Notes: generated from the letters alone by a model not told the origin. A stretch of 64,000 nucleotides of DNA from Accumulibacter sp. (GCF_036625195.1 NZ_JAZKUG010000001.1:620001-684000); one strand, 5' to 3'. Counted from the stretch's first letter, positions 42,647 to 51,411 are shown. Made by a program: numbers and translations.

Positions 42647-43726
42647 ATGATCTTTCAGCGGGCGGTGCGGCGCGAGTTTGCGCAGACGGCGGCAGGTATC
42701 TTCACGGCTCTGTTCGCGATCATGCTGACAACGCAGTTGATCCGCCTGCTCAACGAGGCTGTCCAGGGCAAGGTCGAAGCGGACGCCGTGGCAGCACTGC
42801 TTGGCTTTGCCGCACTCAACTACCTGCCGCACCTGCTGTCTCTGTCGCTGTTCGTCGCCATTCTCCTGAGTCTCTCCCGGGCTTACCGCGACTCCGAGAT
42901 GGTCGTCTGGTTTTCCTGTGGTCTACCGCTGACAGCATGGATCCGCCCCGTCATCGACTTCGCCGCGCCGTTGGTGGCGACCATCGCCGCACTGGCCTTC
43001 TTCCTGTCGCCCTGGGCCGTGTCCGAAAGCATCGAGTTCCGCAACAAGCTCAGCACGCGCCGGGACGCCGGTCAGGTGGCACCTGGCACCTTTCAGGAAT
43101 CATCGACGGGCAACCGCGTGGTGTTTGTCGAAGAAGTCGCCGATGACACCAGCCACGTGCGCAACGTCTTCGTCAGTGACACGCGTCCCGACCACCTCGG
43201 CATCACCACCGCCGGCACGGGATACCAGGAGATTGCCGCCAACGGCGATCGCTTCATCGTCCTTCAGGAAGGTCGCCGCTACGAGTTCGCGCCGGGGAGC
43301 GCCGAGATCAGTCAGATCGAGTTCGCACGCTATGCGGTTCGCCTGGAAACCAAGGAGGCGCGCGGTGTGGTCCAGACGCCCCGCAGCATGGGCACTGTGG
43401 AACTGGCGGCGAACGACTCGCGGCAACATCGAAGCGAACTGCTCGGCCGCCTCAGCCTGCCGATTTCGGCGCTGATCCTGGCGCTGCTGTCGATTCCGCT
43501 CTCCTTCGTCAATCCGCGCGCCGGTCGCTCGGCCAACATGCTGCTGGCGATTCTGGCCTATCTGTTCTACAACAATCTGGTGACCATCGGTCAGGAATGG
43601 GTGGCGCGCGGCAAGCTCTCCTTCTCCGTCGCCCTGCTCGGCATTCATCTGCTGATGCTGTGTCTCCTGCCCGTGCTCTTCTACCGACGGATTGCCGTAT
43701 CCTCCTTTTTGCGGCTGGCGCGATGA
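42647..43726 (+). CDS. lptF: LPS export ABC transporter permease LptF
   Basis: LptF is one of the two permeases of the LptB2FG complex that pulls LPS out of the inner membrane. The 359 residues contain three N-terminal membrane segments (about 13-35, 50-75 and 95-120), a periplasmic beta-jellyroll domain (about 125-260), and three C-terminal segments from about residue 270. FQRAVRREFAQTAAG at the start is typical. It overlaps lptG by four bases (ATGA) and is divergent to pepA with a 77-base gap, the same arrangement as in E. coli. Confidence 0.95.
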   Translation: MIFQRAVRREFAQTAAGIFTALFAIMLTTQLIRLLNEAVQGKVEADAVAALLGFAALNYLPHLLSLSLFVAILLSLSRAYRDSEMVVWFSCGLPLTAWIRPVIDFAAPLVATIAALAFFLSPWAVSESIEFRNKLSTRRDAGQVAPGTFQESSTGNRVVFVEEVADDTSHVRNVFVSDTRPDHLGITTAGTGYQEIAANGDRFIVLQEGRRYEFAPGSAEISQIEFARYAVRLETKEARGVVQTPRSMGTVELAANDSRQHRSELLGRLSLPISALILALLSIPLSFVNPRAGRSANMLLAILAYLFYNNLVTIGQEWVARGKLSFSVALLGIHLLMLCLLPVLFYRRIAVSSFLRLAR

Positions 43727-44811
43727 AGGTCTATCAGCGCTACCTCGCGCGCGAAGTAGTCATCGCGGTCCTGCTCGTCCTGCTCGCCTTCCTGGCACTC
43801 TTCGCCTTTTTCGATCTGCTCGGCGAGGTGGGCAGTCTCGGCCAAGGTGGCTACAGGATTCAACATGCCTTTGTCTATGTCCTGCTGCGTCTCTCCGGGC
43901 GGGCCTATGAACTGATGCCCCTGGCCATCCTGATTGGCACCCTGTATGCGCTGGCCAACCTGTCGCGGCACTCCGAAATCACTGTCTTGCGTGCCTCCGG
44001 TCTATCGACCGGCCGGCTGCTCGTCTGCCTGTGCCAGATCGCTGCTGCGTTTGCCGTCCTCACCTTCCTGATCGGCGAGTACGTCGCACCACCGGCGGAG
44101 CATGCCGCCAGCCAGTTGCGGCTGAAGGAACGTGGGCGCACGATGCAGGAACTGCGCAGCGTGCGCAATCTGCGTTCCGGGCTATGGGTCAAAGACGAAA
44201 GGAACTTCATCAACATCCGCCTCCTCCTCTCCGACAGGAGTCTGCGCGGCATCCGGATCTTCCAGTTTGACGAACACGGCAAGCTGCGCAGCGTGACCGA
44301 GGCAGGCGCAGGGGAATTCACAGCGGCCGACGGCTGGCGCTTGACTGACGTAGCCCATACCGTGCTGCAGAAGGACAGCGCCAAAGTCGAGAAGCTGGCT
44401 GAATTGTCGTGGCGCTCGGCGCTGAATCCCGAAATGCTTGCTGTGCTCATGCTTCCACCCGACCGCATGTCGCTGCGTCATCTGTCGGCGTATACGAGGC
44501 ACCTGTCCGACAATCGCCAGCGAACCAACCGCTACGACATCGCGTTCTGGAAGAAGATCGTCTACCCGCTCGCTGGTCTGGTCATGGTTGCCCTGGCCCT
44601 GCCGTTCTCCACCGGCCATCACCGCGCATCGGGAATCGGCTTGCAGATCTTCGTCGGGGTCATGATCGGAGTCCTCTTTCACACGCTCAACGGCCTGTCG
44701 TCGAACCTTGGAGCAATCCATGGTTGGCCACCTCTGCTGAGTGCAGCGGCTCCGTCGGCCCTGTTCCTGCTGGCGGCGGGGCTGATGATCTGGTGGGTTG
44801 AACGGCGCTGA
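43723..44811 (+). CDS. lptG: LPS export ABC transporter permease LptG
   Basis: LptG is the partner permease of LptF. The 362 residues start MKVYQRYLAREVVIAVL and have the same six-segment topology with a central periplasmic domain. FWKKIVYPLAGLVMVALALPF near residue 275 is a conserved family stretch. The ATG at 43723 is coupled to the lptF stop; the open frame upstream lies within lptF. LptB and the periplasmic LptA/LptC are not in the window, whereas LptD is. Confidence 0.95.
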   Translation: MKVYQRYLAREVVIAVLLVLLAFLALFAFFDLLGEVGSLGQGGYRIQHAFVYVLLRLSGRAYELMPLAILIGTLYALANLSRHSEITVLRASGLSTGRLLVCLCQIAAAFAVLTFLIGEYVAPPAEHAASQLRLKERGRTMQELRSVRNLRSGLWVKDERNFINIRLLLSDRSLRGIRIFQFDEHGKLRSVTEAGAGEFTAADGWRLTDVAHTVLQKDSAKVEKLAELSWRSALNPEMLAVLMLPPDRMSLRHLSAYTRHLSDNRQRTNRYDIAFWKKIVYPLAGLVMVALALPFSTGHHRASGIGLQIFVGVMIGVLFHTLNGLSSNLGAIHGWPPLLSAAAPSALFLLAAGLMIWWVERR

Positions 44812-44827
44812 GGGGAGCAGTCGCGCT

Positions 44828-45253
44828 TCAGGCAAGAATGAGGCGGGTCCCGGCAAGGCGATCGTGCAGAAACTGCCCGTCGCGGTCGAGAAGGGCCCAG
44901 GCGAGACCGGCTCCGCCAAGCACGACGCTTGGCCAGCTGAGAAGGTAACGCAACAGCGCCTGCCCCGGCCGAAGGGGTAGACCATCGGAACTCACCAGGC
45001 GGATGCGCCACGTCTTCATCGCGAGTGTCTGCCCACCATGCAACCAGAACCAGACGAAATAGACCAGCAGGACAAGAAAGCAATGCACCTGGATGATCGC
45101 CGGGGAGGCCATGCGCTGCGCAAAGACACCAAGCATGAGGTGCGGCAAGACGAAAAGGACGGCAAGCACGGCCAGCACGAGCAGCGACTCGTAACACATG
45201 CTGGCGAGCCGGCGGGCAATCCCGGGGCTGGCGACGGGCCGTGCGAGCGGCAC
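44828..45253 (-). CDS. RDD-family membrane protein
   Basis: This protein of 141 residues belongs to the RDD family of small membrane proteins, whose function is mostly unknown. It shows RRLASMCYESLLVLAVLAVLF (first segment), a second segment VHCFLVLLVYFVWFWLHG, and GGQTLAMKTWRIRLVSSDG followed by LLDRDGQFLHDRLAGTRLIL, the usual RDD C-terminal pattern. The start is taken as the GTG at 45253, five bases after the DUF3106 stop; the open frame reaches 45370. It is the last gene of the sigma-factor operon. Confidence 0.75.
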   Translation of the reverse strand: MPLARPVASPGIARRLASMCYESLLVLAVLAVLFVLPHLMLGVFAQRMASPAIIQVHCFLVLLVYFVWFWLHGGQTLAMKTWRIRLVSSDGLPLRPGQALLRYLLSWPSVVLGGAGLAWALLDRDGQFLHDRLAGTRLILA

Positions 45254-45257
45254 GCCG

Positions 45258-45908
45258 TCAGCGCCCCGAATCTCCAGCGCCAGCGCCAGGGGCCGGGACC
45301 GCTTCGGCCGCCGGCACCGTGGCGTTGCCGGGCGCCGACGACGGCAGGGCAGCGACTCCGTCCGTGCCATCCTTCGATGCCCTGCCGGTCGCCAAGCCGG
45401 ACTGGGTCTCGCGTGGGGCAGCTGGCGGGGTCGTGCTCAGAGGGGCGTGCCCGGGCTTCGGCAGCGGCCTGCTTGCGGCCTGTTTCTTCAACCGCTCCTT
45501 CTCCTCTTCCGGCAGGCTCGAGTACTCTTCCCATTTCTGCCGCAACTGTTCCTTCTTCTCGGCCGGCAACTGACTGGCGCTGAGAAAGTTCTCGCGCGCC
45601 AAGGCGCGCTGTGCCGGAGTCAGCTTGCCCCACTCCTGCATCTGCGTCTGGATGCGTTTCTGCTCAGCAGGCGTCATGCTGGCAAAACGCCGCGCGATGC
45701 CGAGCCACTTCTTCTGGCGATTGGACTCCAGGCTATCCCAGTCGTCACTCAACGGCGCGAGGACGATCTTCTGCTCGACGGTCAGTTCGGTCCACTGCGG
45801 TTGCGCCGGAGTGATGATTGCCGACGGCCCGGACACCTCGGCCCCGACCGGCAGCACCAGCAGGAGACTTGCCAGGACTGCTATTGCTGCGCCGAGCTTT
45901 TCAGCCAT
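45258..45908 (-). CDS. DUF3106 periplasmic helical protein
   Basis: This protein of 216 residues has a signal peptide (about 1-23, ending LPVGA). The mature part is built of charged helices: LTVEQKIVLAPLSDDWDSLE, MTPAEQKRIQTQMQEWGKL and LPAEKKEQLRQKWEEYSSLP, each with LTPxQ-like or Trp-centred repeats. That pattern recalls Spy/CpxP-type periplasmic stress proteins, although I cannot show homology. The C-terminal third is Pro/Ala-rich and probably disordered. It overlaps the DUF3619 gene by 28 bases. Confidence 0.8.
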   Translation of the reverse strand: MAEKLGAAIAVLASLLLVLPVGAEVSGPSAIITPAQPQWTELTVEQKIVLAPLSDDWDSLESNRQKKWLGIARRFASMTPAEQKRIQTQMQEWGKLTPAQRALARENFLSASQLPAEKKEQLRQKWEEYSSLPEEEKERLKKQAASRPLPKPGHAPLSTTPPAAPRETQSGLATGRASKDGTDGVAALPSSAPGNATVPAAEAVPAPGAGAGDSGR

Positions 45909-46258
45909 GCAGCAAAGCCCTTGTCGGTGAAGGCAGCGACCGGCAGTTCGTCCGAGAGCAGCGCGCTATCAATGACCTCGAGCTCGGAAATGCTCTGCTC
46001 GGCATGCCAGACCGTGTAGGTACCGATCCCCAGCACCACAAAAAGGACAAGCGCCACCTGCCTGAGACGTAAATGGTCTGCCTGCTGCTGCAGAAAGCCG
46101 GCGACCCCAGCCAGCGCGCCATGCCGAACGGCCACTTTCTGCCTCGCCAGCGCGAGCCGCCGTCCGGCTTCCAGGCGCGAGCGCGTGTCCCCCGGCAACT
46201 CGTGCAAGCCACGGTTCAGGTGCTGCCTGAGTTTGTAGGCGAAATGCTGTTCGTTCAT
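45881..46258 (-). CDS. DUF3619 single-span membrane protein, possible anti-sigma factor
   Basis: The protein has 125 residues: a cytoplasmic N-terminal part (about 1-64, with FAYKLRQHLNRGLHELPGDT), one membrane helix (about 67-83) and a short periplasmic part. Size and topology are those of many anti-sigma factors, and the gene overlaps the sigma factor stop by four bases (ATGA). There is no recognisable zinc-binding HxxxCxxC motif, so a ZAS-type anti-sigma is unlikely. The anti-sigma role is inference from context. Confidence 0.75.
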   Translation of the reverse strand: MNEQHFAYKLRQHLNRGLHELPGDTRSRLEAGRRLALARQKVAVRHGALAGVAGFLQQQADHLRLRQVALVLFVVLGIGTYTVWHAEQSISELEVIDSALLSDELPVAAFTDKGFAAWLKSSAQQ

Positions 46259-46818
46259 AGCGTGATTCCTTTTGCCTTCAGTGCTGCTGCCAGCGTGTGA
46301 TTGGCACGCGAGCAATGCGTCTTGACGCTGCCCTCAGAGCAGCCCATGGCGGCTGCCGTCGTGGCGACGTCCATGTCTTCCCAGTAACGCAGCAGGAAGG
46401 CTTCGCGTTGACGCGTTGGCAAGGAGGCGATCTCTTTCTCAATGATGGCAAGGACTTGCGTTTGCTCGAGCTGCTCCTCGGGCAGCTGCGGACTATAGGA
46501 CCCCGATTCGCTGCCAAAGGTTTCGAGTGGATCGTGGTCCTCATCATCGTTCGGCGACAGCGCCGACAGCAGCGTCGTCCACAGCGAGCGCACCCGGCTG
46601 CGCCGATAGTAGTCCCGGATGGTGTTTTGCAGGATGCGCTGGAACAGCATCGGCAGTTCTTCGGCGGGGCGGTCACCGTACTTCTCGGCGAGCTTCATCA
46701 TCGCGTCCTGGACGATGTCGAGCGCCGACTCTTGGTTGTGCACGGCGAACATGGCCTGCTTGAATGCACGACGTTCGACGGCAGTCAGGAAATCCGACAG
46801 TTCGCGTTGGCTGGCCAG
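46255..46818 (-). CDS. RNA polymerase sigma factor, ECF-like, with apparent CTG start
   Basis: This sigma-70 family protein has about 187 residues. Region 2 is ALDIVQDAMMKLAEKYG with IRDYYRRSRVRSLW, and region 4 is PTRQREAFLLRYWEDMD with AAAMGCSEGSVKTHCSRANH. The acidic linker DDEDHDP joins them. No ATG, GTG or TTG lies near the conserved N-terminus. The best start is CTG at 46818 (giving MASQRELSDFL) with AAGGA eight bases upstream. The open frame extends to 48144 only as antisense of ilvB. It opens an operon with DUF3619, DUF3106 and RDD genes. Confidence 0.85.
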   Translation of the reverse strand: MASQRELSDFLTAVERRAFKQAMFAVHNQESALDIVQDAMMKLAEKYGDRPAEELPMLFQRILQNTIRDYYRRSRVRSLWTTLLSALSPNDDEDHDPLETFGSESGSYSPQLPEEQLEQTQVLAIIEKEIASLPTRQREAFLLRYWEDMDVATTAAAMGCSEGSVKTHCSRANHTLAAALKAKGITL

Positions 46819-46882
46819 AGCGAAAATCCTTGCATTTTCAATTTGGAAGTGGCTACCGCAGTCGCTGGTCGTCGTGAACGCC

Positions 46883-46911
46883 TTGACCAATCGAAGCCAA
46901 AGCTTTAACGT
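46883..46911 (+). promoter_or_regulatory. Weak candidate promoter of the ilvBHC operon
   Basis: TTGACC (46883-46888, five of six) is followed by 17 bases and TAACGT (46906-46911, three of six). The start would be near 46918, 36 bases before ilvB. No attenuator peptide is visible. Confidence 0.25.
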
Positions 46912-46953
46912 TGCTGATTTTTTTAACGTAACTTGCTTGCTGGGGCGACGGCA

Positions 46954-48666
46954 ATGACGATGATGACCGGTGCTGAGATTGTAATCAGGTGCCTGCAGGA
47001 AGAAAAGGTCGAGTACGTTTTCGGCTATCCCGGTGGCGCCGTGCTGCACATTTATGATGCGCTCTTCAAGCAGGATCAGGTGAAGCACGTTCTCGTCCGC
47101 CACGAGCAAGCTGCCGTACACGCTGCCGACGGCTTGGCACGCTCGTCGAACAGGGTCGGCGTCGCGCTCGTCACCTCCGGCCCGGGTGCGACCAATGCCG
47201 TGACCGGGATCGCTACAGCCTACATGGATTCGATCCCGGTCGTCGTCATCTCGGGGCAGGTGCCGAACGACTACATCGGCCAGGACGCCTTCCAGGAGTG
47301 CGATACCGTCGGCATCACGCGGCCCTGCGTCAAGCACAACTTTCTGGTCAACGACGTACACAAGCTCGCGCTGACGCTGAAGAAGGCCTTCTACATCGCC
47401 AACAGCGGTCGCCCCGGTCCGGTCGTCGTCGACATCCCCAAGGACGTCACCGCCGCCAAGTGCAAATTCGAATATCCGGAAGCCATCCAGATGCGCTCGT
47501 ACAACCCGGTGGTCAAGGGTCATCTGGGCCAGATCAGGAAGGCCGTACACCTGTTGCTCGAAGCCCGGCGACCGATGATCTATACCGGAGGCGGGGTCAT
47601 TCTGGCGAATGGCGCCGAGCAACTGACCCGCCTGACCCGCCGCCTCGGCTTTCCGATCACCAATACCCTGATGGGGCTCGGCGCGTTTCCGGCGACCGAC
47701 CCACAGTTCCTCGGCATGCCGGGCATGCACGGTACGGTCGAGGCCAACCTTGCGATGCAACACTGCGACGTGCTGCTCGCCATCGGTGCCCGCTTCGACG
47801 ACCGGGTGATCGGCAATCCCGACAACTTCGCGTCGATCCCGCGCAAGATCATCCATGTCGACATCGACCCCTCGTCGATCTCGAAACGGGTCAAGGTCGA
47901 CATCCCGATCGTCGGCAATGTCCCCGACGTGCTCGAGGAGATGCTCCGCCTGCTCAGCGCGGGGAACGCCGCACCGGACGCGCAGGCTCTGGCCGCGTGG
48001 TGGAAGGAGATCGCCGCCTGGCGCGCCAAGCAGTGCATGAAGTACGCCAGGAAGAAGAACGTCATCATGCCGCAGTACGTCATCGAGAAGCTGTATGAGG
48101 TGACCGCCGGCAAGGCCATCGTCACCTCTGACGTCGGTCAGCACCAGATGTGGGCAGCGCAGTACTACAAGTTCGATGAGCCCCGCCGCTGGATCAATTC
48201 AGGCGGCCTCGGAACGATGGGGGTCGGCCTGCCGTACGCCATGGGTGCCGCCCTGCAGCACCCGGAGATGCCGGTGGTCTGCGTCACCGGCGAGGGTTCG
48301 ATCCAGATGTGCATCCAGGAGCTGTCGACGGCTAAGCAGTTCCGCCTGCCCATCAAGATCGTCAACCTCAACAACCGCTATCTCGGCATGGTCCGGCAGT
48401 GGCAGGAGATGTTCTACGGCAGCCGCTACTCGGAGTCGTACATGGATTCGCTTCCGGACTTCGTCAAGCTCGCCGAGGCCTACGGTCACGTCGGCATCCG
48501 CGTCGAGCGGCCGGAGGATGTCGAGCCGGCGCTGCGCAAGGCGTTCATCGACCACAAGGACGATCTCGTGTTCATTGACTTCATCACCGATCAGAAGGCA
48601 AACGTGTTCCCGATGGTCGCCGCCGGCAAGGGTCTGGCGGACATGATCCTCACCGAAGACCTGTAG
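46954..48666 (+). CDS. ilvB: Acetolactate synthase large subunit
   Basis: The enzyme condenses two pyruvates, or pyruvate and 2-oxobutyrate, in the first common step of valine, leucine and isoleucine synthesis. The 570 residues include EEKVEYVFGYPGGAVLHIYD with the catalytic Glu region, HEQAAVHAADGLAR and the TPP-binding GEGSIQMCIQEL with NNRYLGMVRQWQ. The first open codon is TTG at 46933; I use the ATG at 46954, and an ATG at 46960 is also possible. It is the first gene of ilvB-ilvH-ilvC. The symbol ilvI is used for the same enzyme in other genomes. Confidence 0.96.
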   Translation: MTMMTGAEIVIRCLQEEKVEYVFGYPGGAVLHIYDALFKQDQVKHVLVRHEQAAVHAADGLARSSNRVGVALVTSGPGATNAVTGIATAYMDSIPVVVISGQVPNDYIGQDAFQECDTVGITRPCVKHNFLVNDVHKLALTLKKAFYIANSGRPGPVVVDIPKDVTAAKCKFEYPEAIQMRSYNPVVKGHLGQIRKAVHLLLEARRPMIYTGGGVILANGAEQLTRLTRRLGFPITNTLMGLGAFPATDPQFLGMPGMHGTVEANLAMQHCDVLLAIGARFDDRVIGNPDNFASIPRKIIHVDIDPSSISKRVKVDIPIVGNVPDVLEEMLRLLSAGNAAPDAQALAAWWKEIAAWRAKQCMKYARKKNVIMPQYVIEKLYEVTAGKAIVTSDVGQHQMWAAQYYKFDEPRRWINSGGLGTMGVGLPYAMGAALQHPEMPVVCVTGEGSIQMCIQELSTAKQFRLPIKIVNLNNRYLGMVRQWQEMFYGSRYSESYMDSLPDFVKLAEAYGHVGIRVERPEDVEPALRKAFIDHKDDLVFIDFITDQKANVFPMVAAGKGLADMILTEDL

Positions 48667-48677
48667 GGGGAAGCAAG

Positions 48678-49169
48678 ATGCGACACATCATCTCGATCCT
48701 GCTCGAGAACGAAGCAGGTGCCCTGTCACGCGTCGCCGGCCTCTTTTCCGCCCGTGCGTACAACATCGAAACGCTGACGGTGGCACCGACAGAAGACGTC
48801 TCGCTCTCCCGCCTGACGATCGTCACCACCGGCACCGATGCGGTGATCGAGCAGATCACCAAGCAGCTGAACAAGCTGATCGACGTCATCAAGGTCGTCG
48901 ACCTCTCGGAGGCGGCGCACATCGAGCGTGAGTTGATGCTGATCAAGGTGCGCGCCACCGGCAAGGACCGCGAGGAGCTGAAGCGCTTGGCCGACATCTT
49001 CCGCGGCCACATCATCGACGTGACCGAATCGACCTATGTCATCGAACTGACCGCCAGCGGCTCAAAGCTCGACTCGTTCATCCAGGCGATCGACGCCGGA
49101 CTCATTCTCGAGACGGTCCGCACCGGCGTATGTGGCATCGGTCGCGGCGAACGCATTCTCAAGGTCTGA
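48678..49169 (+). CDS. ilvH: Acetolactate synthase small regulatory subunit
   Basis: IlvH stimulates the large subunit and mediates valine inhibition. The 163 residues begin MRHIISILLENEAGALSRVAG, an ACT domain with the effector-site Asn and Glu-Ala-Gly loop, followed by a second ACT-like half (VIELTASGSKLDSFIQAI). The length equals that of E. coli IlvH. A GGGGGAAGCAAG ribosome site precedes the ATG, 11 bases after ilvB. Confidence 0.96.
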   Translation: MRHIISILLENEAGALSRVAGLFSARAYNIETLTVAPTEDVSLSRLTIVTTGTDAVIEQITKQLNKLIDVIKVVDLSEAAHIERELMLIKVRATGKDREELKRLADIFRGHIIDVTESTYVIELTASGSKLDSFIQAIDAGLILETVRTGVCGIGRGERILKV

Positions 49170-49204
49170 GCAGACCACCGACAACAGCAAGCAGAGGAAA
49201 TCAA

Positions 49205-50221
49205 ATGAAAGTCTTCTACGACAAGGATGCCGACCTTTCACTGATCAAGGGCAAGAAGGTCACCATCGTCGGCTATGGCTCGCAGGGCCACGCACACGCG
49301 CAGAATCTCAATGACTCCGGAGTCAAGGTCACGGTCGGGCTGCGCAAGGACGGTGCTTCGTGGAGCAAGGCCGAGGCGGCTGGATTGAAGGTGGAGGAGG
49401 TCGCCAGAGCGGTCCGCAGTGCGGACGTGGTGATGATTCTGCTGCCCGACGAGAGCATTCCGCAGGTCTACAACGCCGATGTGGCGCCGAACATGAAGAA
49501 GGGTGCCGCCCTGGCTTTTGCGCATGGTTTCAACATCCATTACAACCAGGTGGTGCCACGCGACGACCTCGACGTGATCATGGTTGCGCCAAAGGGCCCG
49601 GGACACACCGTACGTTCGGAGTACCTCAAGGGTGGTGGCGTGCCGTCGCTGATCGCCGTGCACCAGGATCGTTCAGGCAAGGCGCGCGACATCGCCCTCT
49701 CCTATGCTGCCGCCAATGGAGGTACCAAGGGCGGTGTGATCGAGACCAACTTCCGCGAGGAAACCGAGACCGACCTCTTCGGCGAACAGACCGTGCTCTG
49801 CGGTGGCGCGGTGGAACTGGTCAAGATGGGTTTCGAGACCCTGGTCGAGGCCGGTTACGCGCCCGAGATGGCGTATTTCGAGTGCCTGCACGAATTGAAG
49901 CTGATCGTCGACCTGATGTACGAGGGGGGGATCGCCAACATGAACTACTCGATCTCGAACAATGCCGAGTATGGCGAGTACGTCACCGGTCCTGAGGTGA
50001 TCAACGAGACCTCACGCACAGCGATGCGGTCCGCCTTGCGGCGGATCCAGAACGGTGACTACGCCAAGATGTTCATCCTTGAAGGACGTACCAACTATCC
50101 CTCGATGACCGCCCGTCGCAGGCTGACGGCGCAGCACGAGATCGAGGTCGTCGGCGCCAAGCTGCGCGACATGATGCCCTGGATCAAGAAGAATCGTCTG
50201 GTCGACCAGAGCAAGAACTGA
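49205..50221 (+). CDS. ilvC: Ketol-acid reductoisomerase
   Basis: IlvC isomerises and reduces acetolactate with NADPH. The 338 residues are the short, class I form. The start MKVFYDKDADLSLIKGKK is typical; the dinucleotide site is IVGYGSQGHAHAQN. The metal-binding knotted domain contains LFGEQTVLCGG and YFECLHELKLIVDLMYEGG. AGAGGAAATCAA lies before the ATG. The open frame upstream overlaps ilvH and is not coding. Confidence 0.97.
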   Translation: MKVFYDKDADLSLIKGKKVTIVGYGSQGHAHAQNLNDSGVKVTVGLRKDGASWSKAEAAGLKVEEVARAVRSADVVMILLPDESIPQVYNADVAPNMKKGAALAFAHGFNIHYNQVVPRDDLDVIMVAPKGPGHTVRSEYLKGGGVPSLIAVHQDRSGKARDIALSYAAANGGTKGGVIETNFREETETDLFGEQTVLCGGAVELVKMGFETLVEAGYAPEMAYFECLHELKLIVDLMYEGGIANMNYSISNNAEYGEYVTGPEVINETSRTAMRSALRRIQNGDYAKMFILEGRTNYPSMTARRRLTAQHEIEVVGAKLRDMMPWIKKNRLVDQSKN

Positions 50222-50230
50222 TTGCTCCCT

Positions 50231-50283
50231 GGCGCGGCGGCAGGCCCGGTCTGGCACCAGAGCACGACCCCTGCCGCCGCGCC
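50231..50283 (+). terminator. Compound hairpin after ilvC
   Basis: GGCGCGGCGGCAGG (50231-50244) pairs perfectly over 14 bases with 50270-50283. The 25-base loop itself contains the hairpin TCTGG-CA-CCAGA (50250-50261). It begins nine bases after the ilvC stop. No T-run follows, so it may act as a 3' stabiliser or Rho-dependent end. Confidence 0.5.
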
Positions 50284-50413
50284 GGGTCTTCGATGCACCT
50301 CACCGCACACCTGCCCGCCGACGGTCTACCGACACGGCACCGGTGGCCACCGGCAACCTGCCCAGCAAGCTCCCGGCAGCGGCTTCCGCGTCTGACTCCA
50401 GCCTGACAGAGCA

Positions 50414-51187
50414 ATGCCAGAAATCAAGCCTCGCAAGACACTCTTCAACCCCGAGTTGCGGCGTCGAGGCATCTACGTCCTGCCCAACCTGTTCACCACA
50501 GCCGCCCTGTTCTGCGGCTTCTTCGCCATCGTGCAGGCAATGACCGGCAGCTTCGAGCGGGCCGCAGTGGCAATCTTCGTGGCGATGATCCTGGACGGCA
50601 TCGATGGGCGGGTGGCGCGGATGACGCGAACTCAGAGCGCTTTCGGGGCCGAGTACGACTCGCTCTCCGACATGGTCTCCTTTGGCGTCGCGCCAGCACT
50701 CGTCATCTATGCTTGGGCCCTGAAGGACATGGGCCGCCTCGGCTGGATTGCCGCATTCGTCTACTGCGTTGGTGCAGCGTTGCGCCTGGCACGTTTCAAC
50801 ACCAGCCTGGAGGTGGTCGACAGACGGTACTTCCAAGGCCTGCCCAGCCCGGCTGCAGCGGCTCTGGTCACCGGTTTCTTCTGGGTGATGATCGACAAGA
50901 GCGTCGCCGCTGCCGAAGTCCGCTGGCTGGCCTGCGGGCTGGTGGTCTTTGCCGGCATTTCCATGGTCTCGAATCTGCGTTTCTACAGCTTCAAGGACAT
51001 CAACCTGCGGCGCAGCGTCCCTTTCATCTTCGTCGTCGGTATCGCCCTGGGCTTTGCCGTCCTGTCGTACGATACGCCAGTCGCCGTGTTCGGCCTCTTC
51101 GTCGCCTACTCCGTGTCCGGCTACATCGTGGCGCTGCTGCAACGATGCAGACGCAGAACGCAACCACAGCTACCGCCTCGCGTCTGA
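50414..51187 (+). CDS. pssA: CDP-diacylglycerol-serine O-phosphatidyltransferase
   Basis: PssA makes phosphatidylserine, the precursor of phosphatidylethanolamine, in the inner membrane. The 257 residues show the CDP-alcohol phosphatidyltransferase motif DGIDGRVARMTRTQSAFG followed by AEYDSLSD, with all four conserved Asp. Several membrane helices follow. It is the integral-membrane type (as in Bacillus), not the E. coli peripheral enzyme. Its place between ilvC and leuA is common in betaproteobacteria. Confidence 0.93.
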   Translation: MPEIKPRKTLFNPELRRRGIYVLPNLFTTAALFCGFFAIVQAMTGSFERAAVAIFVAMILDGIDGRVARMTRTQSAFGAEYDSLSDMVSFGVAPALVIYAWALKDMGRLGWIAAFVYCVGAALRLARFNTSLEVVDRRYFQGLPSPAAAALVTGFFWVMIDKSVAAAEVRWLACGLVVFAGISMVSNLRFYSFKDINLRRSVPFIFVVGIALGFAVLSYDTPVAVFGLFVAYSVSGYIVALLQRCRRRTQPQLPPRV

Positions 51188-51256
51188 GTTCGAACCACGG
51201 CTCCCTGACCACAGCGAGCAAGTGCAGTGGCATGCGGAGTGCCGCTGGCAGCCTCA

Positions 51257-51286
51257 TTGACACGGCGATTCGAAACTGTTTATAGT
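51257..51286 (+). promoter_or_regulatory. Strong sigma-70 promoter of leuA
   Basis: TTGACA (51257-51262, perfect) is followed by 18 bases and TATAGT (51281-51286, five of six). Transcription would start near 51293, giving an untranslated leader of about 175 bases. It is the best promoter match in the window. Confidence 0.7.
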
Positions 51287-51411
51287 CCAGCGCATACCTC
51301 AGCCCAATCAAGGGTCCTGCCACATCCTGATCGGTGCCTGACTGTTGCGACGGGCGCTGCAGCGCGACACACGCCACGAAAGCCATCCCCCTATTTGCGT
51401 ACCGCAAGCCC

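Noticed and set aside
46819..48144. Open frame antisense to ilvB, continuous with the sigma factor
   Set aside because: The segment is the mirror of a highly conserved gene; GC-rich codons keep the opposite strand open. It shows no protein motif.
50222..50413. tRNA or other RNA gene in the ilvC-pssA gap
   Set aside because: The hairpin does not fold into a cloverleaf and lacks the T-loop sequence GTTCRA.
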